From Thalassia testudinum (lineage: Eukaryota > Streptophyta > Magnoliopsida > Alismatales > Hydrocharitaceae), in assembly GCA_037157565.1 (NCBI GenBank), contig JAZHRO010000039.1, forward strand, positions 45,508,001-45,572,000: a stretch of 64,000 nucleotides of DNA. Direction: 5' to 3'. Below, piece by piece: positions 23,067-33,198 of the stretch (positions within the stretch are counted from its first letter, which is position 1; every line of letters begins with the position of its first letter). The notes beneath the pieces were generated by a model, which saw only the letters and a list, made by a program, of their open reading frames with translations, was not told the origin of the DNA and ran no database searches. The translations under genes and the position numbers were made by a program.

Positions 23067-23081
23067 CCTGCTCTGATACCA
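23067..23081 (-). other. primer-binding site (tRNA-iMet type)
   Basis: TGGTATCAGAGCAGG is on the minus strand two bases from the 5' LTR end. It is the standard plant copia primer site, complementary to the 3' end of initiator methionine tRNA. Confidence 0.85.
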
Positions 23082-23083
23082 AA

Positions 23084-24786
23084 TGAAATTTCCGACCCAA
23101 CCAGGAGGGGGTGACGTAATAATTGCGGAAATAAAATAAACAATATTCACAAAATAATAATCACACAAGTACACAAGAATTTTTAGGTGAAAACCCAAAT
23201 CGGGTGAAAACCACCACCTAACCCTCTCGAGTTAGGATTTTCCGATCAACCAAGTTGATCAAAATCCACTAAACCGAATCACTTTAAACGAGGGTGATTC
23301 AACCTCAATACAACCACGCTACTTAAACGAGGGTAACGTACCTCAACCCCTTCTCTCCACGAGAAGGATTTTGTCTCGCGAAGGAGACGGGAATTCGCAA
23401 AGCGAATACCCAACCAAATAACAAAGATAAAATAAATAAGTAATCCTATAGAGCCAACAAAGTAATTATGAACCTAAGCTTCTATAGGAATTAGGATACT
23501 CCCCTTTGCAAGGAGTGCGTCGAGTTGATGACGCGGTGCGTGAGCCACGCGACGGCGCAACTTTGCTCTCGTGAACTACGGTGGGAGAGCGGGTGCGCAA
23601 CAACTTGATACTCTCAAGAGAATGGAACTTGAGCTTGGAGAGCAGGAGCTAACTAGGACACAAGAGAGTGGAAAGTGTATTACAAAGTGTTTCTTGTGTA
23701 TCTTGGTGTCTCTAAGTGTGTGTTTGTGTTGCAAAGGTTCCCCTCTATTTATAGAGGCCTTAGGAAGGCTTAGGAAAGGTTCTATAGCCGTTGGGAACAA
23801 AGCCCAAGAGAATCAGCCTGAAATCGGGAACAATCATTGTTCTGACAGGCTTATCAGACGTCTAATTCTGGCGTCAGACATCTGGAAGTTCACTTTAAGA
23901 CATCTGATTTCAAGGTCAGACGTCTGATTTTGGGCGGGTTGCTTCCTGACTTGAATCAGATCTAAACGGGGTTCTAGTGCAAGTCCATCAGACGACATAT
24001 AGGACGTCTGGAAACCTACTTTTTCTGTGGGAATGGATTTCCAAACGTTTCAACGGCTAGAAAATCTCTGAGAAGAGATTTTGGGTCAGCCGAGGCAAAA
24101 CGGTCAATTATCAGACGTCTGGAAAGTCCTATGGACGTCTGATAAGGCTCTAACGGTCATATCCTCGTGTGTTTGCTAAGCCAGCCAACGGTCCACTAAT
24201 TGGACGTCTGGCAAAGTCATCAGACGTTTCCTAAGACGTCTGGTCTAAGGTCTGGACGTCTAATTTCATCGGACAGAACTAACTATGTCCAGCCTAACAG
24301 TTATCAGACGTCTGAAACAACAGTCAGACGTCTTAAAATACTTTATCAGACGTCTGATTTGGGAATGAGAGTCTGGAAACTCTGTTTGAACCCTATATTG
24401 GTTTTCTAAGTGTTCTACAGAAAACCTAAGTATCCTAGGGTTGTGCAGGTGTTCGTAGGACTACTGTTAGGGTACTTTGAGGCTCTTTAACAGAAATCTA
24501 AGTAACAAAAATAAAGAGCAACAGAAATAACGAAAAATACAAGGAGTACAAGAGAAGGAAATCTATCCTATTCTTCATCTCCTTCCTTCTTCAATCTATC
24601 GCTACTCGCGAATCTCCTCTGTTTTCCATCAAGCTCGTCCAATCCGTCCTGGATGCGAGCTCGAATTCCGTCTAAACACGTCTACATTTGCAATTGACCT
24701 GAAATCTAAGACTCCAAGTGCAAATGTTAAATAACACGTGTTTTGTTATCATCAAAATAAATGATCGTGGTGCTCTAGCACCAATA
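23084..24786 (-). repeat. 5' LTR of the gag-only element
   Basis: This is a 1703 bp LTR. Its outer end reads TATTGGTGCTAG instead of the expected TGTTGG, a single G-to-A change in the terminal dinucleotide. The TATA box is at 23745-23754 on the minus strand, and the CAGACGTCTG array upstream of it is at about 23858-24375. Confidence 0.87.
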
Positions 24787-27599
24787 GAAAGGAAATGATA
24801 ACTGCTTGTAAATTGGTTAACAGCTGCCTGTCATGAATGAATAAATATGCTTGAAAACATGTGTTGTATGAACGTAAAGCCGGAACGGTGAAACCTAAAT
24901 TGGCTGGGATAAAAGAGCTTGAACCCTACGGGGAATTAGGAGTAGAACTTCGGGAAACGAAATGGAATAGAATTGGGGAAGTGAGATGACCCTTGAGTAC
25001 GGAGTGCCAAGGAGAGCGACTGTCCCCCTGTTTAGTGCAAAGCTAAGCTAGCCGCCCTAGGGACCCGGGGTTAGGTCTGGCCACTTTGTACCGACTTTTG
25101 GCCCTTGCGTACACAATACCGAGGAGAGCTACTAGTGTAGGGAGAGTACTAGCTACCCAACGGGCCCCGGGGTTCTGCTAGCTCACCTACACCGACTTGC
25201 TAGGTCCACTGGGCAAACCAGGGTAGTCAGGCGAGGATACGCGGACTGTGGAGGGGTAAGACCCCTGTTTGGTTACTGTGGAGGGGCTGGGCCCCTGTTA
25301 TTGAGAGGGCTTTGCCCTATACAGGTTCCGTGCTGTGCTTTGGTCGCACCCGTTAACGGAAACGACTGACCGCGTGCCAGTGCGGAGTAGCTACCCATAC
25401 GTTTATCGCGCGTGCTGTAGTCACCGTTACGTCTGTCAGCGACCTTGGGGTGGTTGACTGAGGGTAGGACCACCACGGGGGACTCTCCCGGCCAGGAGAG
25501 CACCACGTGTTACTTCTACCTTTCGGGAAAGACTGCAATCAAGATCGTTCCTACGAGGAACATTCGAGATCAAGAGAAGGATCTGAGAAATAATAAACAG
25601 TGAATAAATGGAAAATATAAGGAAAGAAAGTAAAAAATATAACAGCTACTGTACACTCTACTGCTTCTTTTAGCTTTTAGTTGCCACTCTACTCAGCGTT
25701 TCGCTGACGTGTCACCCTTGTTGCCTTTTCAGGACCAGGTGTTGAGTAGCTAGAGGCAACGGCTGCAGAGGGCGCTGGGCCTAGTAAGGTCCAGTAGGGT
25801 TACCTGTAGTACTTACTGCACTTTTCTTTCTGCTGTAGTGAGTAGTTTTCTGTTGCTCTTTGTACTGTCTTTAATGTAAGCTTCATGTTATGTACATGTT
25901 TATTTCTCTACTGTTGTGGTGGTGTATGCTATAGTATTTCCTTTCTTTACTGCTGTATTTTGTTACTGCTAGTTATATACATGGTGAATGTGGTTTATTT
26001 TACTGCTATTTTGGTTACTTTCTCGTTGGACGACTGGGTCTTAGGATTAGTCGAGTCAGTCCAACTCCCGTGTCTCGTAGGGATTCGGGAATCGAGTCGT
26101 TACATAGATCTCATTTTTCATAATTCATTTCTCATCCATGTTTAGGTAGCTCGTGTTTTCATAATTCAATTATTAATAACATGCAGCTGGTGATTTCATA
26201 CGTAATTGTTCCTTAAATACAGGCAGCTCATATTTTAACAAGCAACTCATAGTTATAGTATTTGCTAGCAATTTATCTTAATCACTCATGCAAGTAAACC
26301 ATACAATACAAACAGGCTGATTCATTTCTTTACCTTAAGGTTCATTCCACATCCTAGGGTTCCATTCGGCTATTTCCACGAGCACATTCTTATTTAAATA
26401 TTAATAATATAATTAAACCACTCTACCAGGAAACACGGGAGTAATGGGGGCTTGAACCACAGGCCTAGACATCTCTGCGAGCCCCAAATGCACAACTGGC
26501 TGAAACCCTATACCAGGGAATATATTACAAAAGGAGAGTTCAAAACAGTGTATAACAGACTCTAGTACGTAGAGGAACTCGAGAGGAAAGTGCAGGTATT
26601 TCGTTTGCGTAAAACGGACCCCGATCAGACCCTAAACAAGTCAAAAACGTGCCTACTATTCAAAATCAGACATCTGAGAATAATCCCAGACATCTTAAAA
26701 GGCATCAGATCTTGCCTTGTGTCTCTTGTGGTATCCTCAAACATCCAGACCTTCTCTACGATCGTCTGAAGATACTTCCAGACGTCAGACAATGTCTCCA
26801 GTCGTCTGGAAGCACCTTCGAACGTTTGGTGATGTGATCAGACGTCCAAAAATGAGTGGAAAAGTGTCCCACGCGCCTTTCCAAGGACCTTTACCTGCAT
26901 ACGAAATCCGCAGGTCCAAATCAAGCCGAACAAATCTTCTGCGGTGAGGCCTGCATGGCTGTAACTGTGCAAAAGCATGTATCTTAGTACTGCGCGTGCT
27001 TTGAGACGTCTGGCCCTAGACCTGAATGTCCTATTGCCGCCACGGTCGTCTGGTCGACTCTCCATATGTCTGATACTGGAAAAATTCCCAGTATCAAAAC
27101 CTCTCCCGTGAGTTGTCACCTTCGAGAGCTCGCCCACAAGAACTTCCGCAATCCCTCCCGCAGCTGCAGAGGGTCGAAAACCGCCTCCTTGAGCCCCTCC
27201 GAGTCCCACCGAGCCTCCACTAGAGTTCCGCCGAGCTTCCACCGAAGGTCCACCGACCTTGGGCCTCCTCCTCCCATGCTTTACTCCTTCCTCCCTCTCG
27301 CTCTCCCTCGCTCGCCCTCCACTTGCCTCACTGGAGATCCGAAGGTGGTGCTGGCTAGGGTGTGAGGAGGAGAGGAGAGGGGAAGGGAGGGGTTTATATA
27401 TAGGAGGGTGTAAGGTTTAGGGTTCGGGGGAGATGAGGAAGAAAGAGAGAGAGAAACGGTCTCTGTGCATCGCCCACGTGCAGAGCGCAAAGTGCAGTAC
27501 AAAAATTCCACTTTCAGACGTCCGGGAACGAGTCCAGACGTCTGACTGAAACTCCAGACGCCTTAAATGGCTAACAGTGTAACGGGTCATTACAAATGA

Positions 27600-28030
27600 G
27601 TACTCATCCAATACTCATAGTGTATTCGTACTTGTAATAAGTACCGGTACACATAGGGTACTAGTATTACTCGAGTAATAGCCTGGTCTTAATGAGTACC
27701 AATACTTGTTGATTACTAGATACTTTGCCTATAGCTCATCAGGACTTGTACTAATCACAAGTACTGATACTTGTAAGCTATAGGTACTGGTTAGCTTGAG
27801 CCCAGGACTGGATTTGAGACTCATGTATACTGATACTCATGGTAAGTACTAGTATATGCAAGTCCCAGATTTTGGACTTGAATGTCTTAGAACTTATACT
27901 GTAGTTAGCTAGTACTGGTACTAGCAAACTACCTAGAGTTCTATTACCTTGATTATACCTTGCATGTACTGGTACTAGTCAAGAGCACCGATACTTGCAA
28001 CGGTATTACATTAGATCTGGTACAACTAAT
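27600..28030. repeat. right flank of nested LTRs: array of GTACCGGTAC/TACTCGAGTA words
   Basis: This continues the repeat seen at 17160-17340. Words such as AAGTACCGGTAC, TTACTCGAGTAA, GTACCAATACTTG, CAAGTACTGATACTTG and GGTACTAGTCAAG recur through about 430 bases. Nearly all centre on a 6-base palindrome. The parent element is unidentified. Confidence 0.6.
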
Positions 28031-28829
28031 TATTGACATATTATAATGATACAAATAACATATAAATACAGTCATGCAAACATGAACAAGGATTTAATAT
28101 GAACTAAGGCAGATGATAAGTTTTAAGAGCATATACATATATGTGTGTGGGTGAATGATAAGAAACATACCTGTATTCATCATTTCTATCTGCAAAAGAT
28201 AGCAGGTTTAATCTTCTAAGAGTTCCTTCTATTCAGCCAACAGAGAGAATACCTTGAGAGACAACCTTAAAGAGATCTCCTCTTTCTAATCGTCTCTTAT
28301 CTTCTCTTCCTCTCTTTCTTACTCTCACGATGGGTATGTGTGAATGATAAGATCTGGAGGGCTCTTGGACCATAACCCCACAACAAGGCTGCAATTATCC
28401 TCACTAATTGTAAGTGAGTAATTAGTATCTCCACCCATCAAGGAGGTTCTAATTACCATTAGGTTTCTGCACATGTATGTTTATATACCACACTTTCCCT
28501 TTTGTATTTTATACTCATCTAATCTTAATATCATTAGTTGATCACTTTATAAATAAGTATTAATTAATGACAATCTTTAAATTGTATGTTATATAATTAT
28601 ATTTATATGTTCATATACTAATTCATATATATTAGATCATAATCTAACATCTATTAATTACTTGTGGTTGAGATCAGATTGTAATAAACACCACATCAAT
28701 TAATGGAGTTTGCATCATGAAAGTGATATGGCACTATTGGTTACTAGCTTGGTACCATCGGTTTGCTTTGTTTTGTATATCGATTAAGAGCTTAGGAGTT
28801 GCAAGTCTTAGCATGAGTTTTATAAGTAT
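28031..28829. other. intergenic, nothing recognised
   Basis: This is AT-rich DNA with a C/T-rich patch at 28270-28325. No gene, tRNA or element end could be supported. Confidence 0.4.
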
Positions 28830-29560
28830 ATAAGAATGATGACAGTATCGTGAAAATATGATTATTTATAAAACTTTTGAACACTAAAAAATAATTAGTA
28901 ATAGATACATTGAGAGTTTGAGCCATCCTTGATAAGATAAAATTATCTAAATTACTTATTATTAACTTAAACTAATTTTTTTAGTTTTTTTAAAATTTCT
29001 TATTTTTAGGAATTTTATAATGAAGAATAAAACTAATCCTAAAACTAAAGACTTCCTAAACTAATAAATAAAATTTGTATGTGGATCAAGAAATTAACTA
29101 AGAACTATGAACTAAACTAATGAGAATTAAAGTAAATAATTAAAGAAAAATTTTTATTAATTACAAATTACAACGAAAGAAAGAGACAGAAGAAATTAAG
29201 ATGAGTCTCAACGTGGTGGCAATGAGTGGAGGGTGGAGACGACAAGTGTGGACTGCGGTGGTGGACGGGTGGAGTTACGTCGGAGAGTTTCCATCCCCGA
29301 GAGAGAGAGCCGGGGGGGTGGGGGGGTGGTGGGGGGGGGGGGGGGGGGGGGGGGGTGGTGTTGGTGTGGGGGGAAGGAAGGAGAAGAATAATGGGAGAGA
29401 TGTATCAAGAGAGAGGGGGTCTTGGGGGTATTTATTGTGAAAGAAGATCCCTTGAGTTCCAAAAATATTGGGATTTTAACCAAATTCGTCGCTCATAATT
29501 TTGATAAGTTGGAATAGGTATAATTGCTCTAAATCTCATCACAAATGAGATTATTTCCTT
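28830..29560. repeat. first copy of a diverged ~700 bp repeat pair, with a G-run
   Basis: It shares order and words with 30740-31420: ATGATTATTT, GAGAGTTTGAGYCAT, AACTAATCCTAAA, then AAAGAAAAATTTTTATTAAT, then a purine-rich block that gives Gly/Arg-type or Ser/Pro-type frames. A long G-rich run lies inside at about 29310-29376. The copies are too diverged for me to call them LTRs of one element. Confidence 0.5.
29310..29376 (+). repeat. G-rich run with quadruplex potential
   Basis: Here G runs of five to about twenty-five are separated by single T or GTGTT spacers, so many four-tract quadruplex arrangements are possible on the plus strand. The reading frames across it are low-complexity artefacts. 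Confidence 0.85.
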
Positions 29561-30739
29561 ATTTTATGCTTAGGAATGCAATCTTCGTCACCACATACAT
29601 GCCTTTTTCAAGCCTGCAACGCCTTTAACAGGCCTTAAAACCGCGCCCGGTCCTGTTCTTGACCTGTCTCTTTTTCTTTTCCTTTTTATGGCACAGTCGG
29701 ACCATTTGGGCTTCCTAGTAGGCCCGCTAGCAACAAAGCCCACGCACGCTTCACATGCGGTTGTACAAATGCGCTAAAGTGCACCTCCCCGCTCCCGCCC
29801 CTCTCTAACTTGTGCAAGAACGGGAGATGGATGAGGAGAGCCTCGTAGGATTTTTTTTTTTTAATTTACTCTTTATTTTTCTTCCGTCATTTCCTTCCAT
29901 CTTTATTTCTCTGCATCATTTCTGCAAGTACTTTTTTAATTTCTTTCTCAACGACTGACTCTCGCGTCCCATGTTCTTACATTTCTGACTGATTTTGACT
30001 ATATTCCTCCCTTGTTCTCTCTCCCTGAAATAAAAAAAATTAAAGAAATTAGATTATTTTATAAGTTATAATAAATAGCAAAAATATAAAATAAAAATCT
30101 GAAAAATTCTCAAAAGATAGCAAAAAAAATGGGTAAAAAAATCTGACAAAATTGTGATGTGATAAACATGGGATGCCAATTTGTTCTATTTTGTTGGATA
30201 CTCCTTGTATCGTTTCTCCGATCACCGATTCATGATGGATCAGTTTAGGCAATAGAGTAGAATTTAAGGCTAAATGTTGTATGGTGGATATGGGACTTTG
30301 GGCATGGGACCTTCAGACGCAAATGAGAAAAGGCTTTACCATACTGACTACTCCTTATTGCATGTGTTAAAATTCTTTATTTTCCTTGTGTTGTTTTGCT
30401 TGTTATGCTTTCTTGGATCTGGTAAGCGATGTTTCCATTAATATCTTTTAACAGAGAGGCTAGAGTTTCGTAATAAAGCATCCTAGATTCACCTACATGC
30501 TATTGCGTCAACGACCCTAGAATGTTGTCGGAAAATCATTGCTCTCCCATTTTTTATTTATTCTCCATCAAATAATTTTAGAAAATTTGTACTTGCTTTG
30601 AACTTGACTAATCCGTAAAATACGACAGTTAACCGATGTAAGGCCATATGTTGCTACATGTATTCTCTTGATTACGTGTGCCTTATGCAAAAACTACTCA
30701 TCTTGTAGCATGTTGATCATGAAATTCGCGAGGGTGATA
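29561..30739. other. intergenic, nothing recognised
   Basis: This is mixed AT-rich sequence with no supported gene or element ends. Confidence 0.4.
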
Positions 30740-31420
30740 AGACGTGCCTTTGCACTCAGAAACATGATTATTTAAAAATTTTTAAATTCTAAAAAATAAA
30801 TAAAAATAATATAACGAGAGTTTGAGTCATAATCAATAAGGCAAAATTATCAAAATTATTAAGTACTAACCTAAACTAACTTTTTAGATTTTATGGGAAA
30901 TTTTCTCATTTTTTTGAAATTTTAAGGCATGCAATAGAAGCTAATCCTAAATCTAGAGAGTAATTTGAAACTAACAAAATAGCAATTGCCTAGGAGTTGA
31001 GAAACTAGTTAATTAACTACAAACTATGAATTAAGCACTAAAATAATGAAAATGAGGATAAATTACTAAAGAAAATTTTTATTAATCAAAATAATGTAGT
31101 GAGAGAGAAAAAAGCAAGGGGTGATTCTTAGTGGTGATGAGCAAAGAGCGGTGGTGGATGTGGATCATAGTGGCAGAGAGCCCTATGTTTGAGAGAGAGA
31201 GTGGGAGAGGAAGAAGAGAATAAGAGATGGGTTCAGGGATGAAGAAAAGAAGTAGGAAGAGAATAGAGAAAGGGGGAAGAAGAAGAATGACAAAGGGGTC
31301 CTTCGCCAAGGAGTCTCGAGGGGATTTATATAGAGGGTTTTGAAATAAACTTTTAGGATAGTCACGACTTGTTTCTTAATTTTAGCCCCTTTCCTTTCCA
31401 AATATTAATTTGCACATAAA
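30740..31420. repeat. second copy of the diverged ~700 bp repeat pair
   Basis: It is the counterpart of 28830-29560 in the same orientation, about 1.9 kb further on. It lacks the G-run and has a GA-rich block at 31090-31300 instead. Confidence 0.5.
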
Positions 31421-33198
31421 AGAAAATTTGTAACTCTATAAATTAATTTTTAAATGTAACTTGAATCACTCAATTTGAGCTTCAAATAGGAAATTTATGG
31501 CAAAGATACTGAATATGTATTAGGTTGTTTTCAAATTTCAAAATTGAGATTAAAATTTCTTTTTTGATCGGCTATAATCATGGAAGAATGAAAAGAAAAT
31601 GGTCTTGGAAGTGGGATTCTCTTATCAAAGGGTTAACATGTGATTTCGGTAATGGAGATTAAAATTAAATTAATCCTAATTGGAATTTCTTAATTAGGAG
31701 TGAGAATAAAATTAGTTTTCTCTTCTTAATTGATTTTCATATGGAAAGTGAGAGAGATTGGGGGAGATCTACTCTTGGATGTATAACATAATTGGAAAAG
31801 GTTAAAGTGAATGTCCAAGGTGGCATGGGTGGTTAGGGGTAAGGGGATAAGTAAGGTCGATATTAGGGGTTTTGTGAGTTTTATTAGACTTTAGTGTATT
31901 TAAGTCCAAAATAAATGAAAATTGATATGGTGAGATTAAATAGGGTATCTCTTCTATGATCCCTCCTCCATAAATGTTTTGAGGCATCTCTGATTTTCTT
32001 AAGCCTCCAAAATGATGCTTGTAGCTCTATAAAGCTTCTAGGTTCTAACTTTGCAAAAAAATTTTTCTTCCCACTCCTATAACTAACAAAATGTAAAAAT
32101 TATAAACTTGAACTTATAAATCAAATATTATGATAATTATGATTATTTATTTACAAAATGTCTTAAAATTAGTAAAATTATGCATGGAATAACATTAAGA
32201 TCAAGCAATTATCACGTGTGGGATATGATTGAGGCCTTGTTCTTGCACTAACAATCTAATGATATTTCCTCTTTCTGAAGCACCTTGTCACGACGTAGAA
32301 ATGTGTATATCGAGAATTTTGGACTTGACCTCCGTTGTAATGAGATTGCAAATTAATTTTTCATTCTATCTTGACTTAGGACTAACCATTAGTTGAGAAA
32401 CTTTAGAAGGAGTATTTATTCCACTGTGGCAAGAGGTAACAGGAGCATGCCATTAGGTACCCACACCTATCTGTACCGACATTTATGTTATCCCTTGTTC
32501 TTACCTATCAAGAGAATCCAAAAAAAAGGGAACCTTTTATTTCACACATGTATGTCTTAAAGGAGATTAGCCTTATAAAATGTATCCAAAAAATCACAAT
32601 GTAGGAAATAAAAGGGATTTTGTTGATAGCTTATAAAAATTGCTTTTTGAAAAGTGGATTTGCCCATAGGTTTGGTACGAGTGCGGGGCATTTTCCCATT
32701 GGAGGGAGTGAATACACCTATTTTCATTCCAAAAGACTCTCTTTACGTAAGAGTCACCTCTCCAAATTTATTGCAACTCTTGCACACGTTTAGAACTATT
32801 CTTGAGTACTCTTTACCACCTATACTTGAGAGGACAAGCAACCGCTAAAACTTAGTTAATGCTCTTTAATATGCAAATTGAGGTTCTTTCCATCTTGTGC
32901 ACACTTCTTGGGACCTTAACTTTGCTCTATATACTTCGGCACTCATTCTCTACACCAAGGGAGTACAAAGGATCCAAATATGGATTTGACCTAGAGTTTC
33001 TGGGTATGTCCAAGAGTATTTGTTTAAGCCTTAGATTTGTTTATTTATTGCATACAAATTAGGGGCTTAACATAGTATCTTTAGTTGTATCTTACTTATT
33101 TCTATTTTCATTTCTATTGTATTAGTGTTGCAATATTGAGTGTCGGGGTTGTGGGTTCCTGATCTCTCTACATGGATGGGGCTTCTCTTGATCAAAGC
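31421..33198. other. intergenic, nothing recognised
   Basis: This is AT-rich DNA without a recognisable gene. Short frames near 32654 and 32859 have no family features. Confidence 0.4.

Larger units (their letters stand above)
19826..24786 (-). mobile_element. non-autonomous copia-type element with gag only (TR-GAG-like)
   Basis: The complete 4961 bp element is bounded by GAAAG duplications (19821-19825 and 24787-24791). The 3' LTR is 19826-21558 (1733 bp) and the 5' LTR is 23084-24786 (1703 bp). The internal region is only 1525 bp. Next to the 5' LTR on the minus strand is TGGTATCAGAGCAGG, the initiator-Met tRNA primer site typical of Ty1/copia. Next to the 3' LTR is the purine tract AAAAATGGGGAGAT. 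The only coding region is gag; protease, integrase, reverse transcriptase and RNase H are absent. This fits the published TR-GAG class of gag-only LTR elements. A simple internal deletion of a SIRE/Maximus-type parent is the alternative. It would need enzymes from a relative to move. Confidence 0.88.
18436..26104 (+). mobile_element. solo LTR B (2.6-2.7 kb family), inserted in solo LTR C
   Basis: It starts TGTTACGAAC at 18436 and ends GAGTCGTTACA at 26104. The flanks CAGAT (18431-18435) and TAGAT (26105-26109) are a 5 bp duplication with one transition. After removing the element at 19826-24786 and its duplication, B is about 2.70 kb. A TATA box, TTTATATAG, is at 18648-18656. Three GACGTCT words lie just upstream (18460-18515), and about ten further exact or variant words lie at 18950-19350. 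The GC-rich stretch 18540-18900 produces long frames on both strands that are not genes. Confidence 0.85.
17341..27594 (-). mobile_element. solo LTR C (2.6-2.7 kb family), split by later insertions
   Basis: On the minus strand this LTR starts TGTAATGACCCG (27594) and ends GGGTCATAACA (17341). The two parts, 17341-18435 and 26110-27594, total about 2.58 kb. A perfect 5 bp duplication AATGA flanks it (17336-17340 and 27595-27599). No internal region or second LTR is present, so it is a solo LTR left by recombination between the two LTRs. Its U3 end (about 26660-26850 and 27510-27565) carries CAGACGTCTG-type words, and a TATA box, TATATATA on the minus strand, lies near 27395-27402. It is interrupted by solo LTR B. 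Confidence 0.85.
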
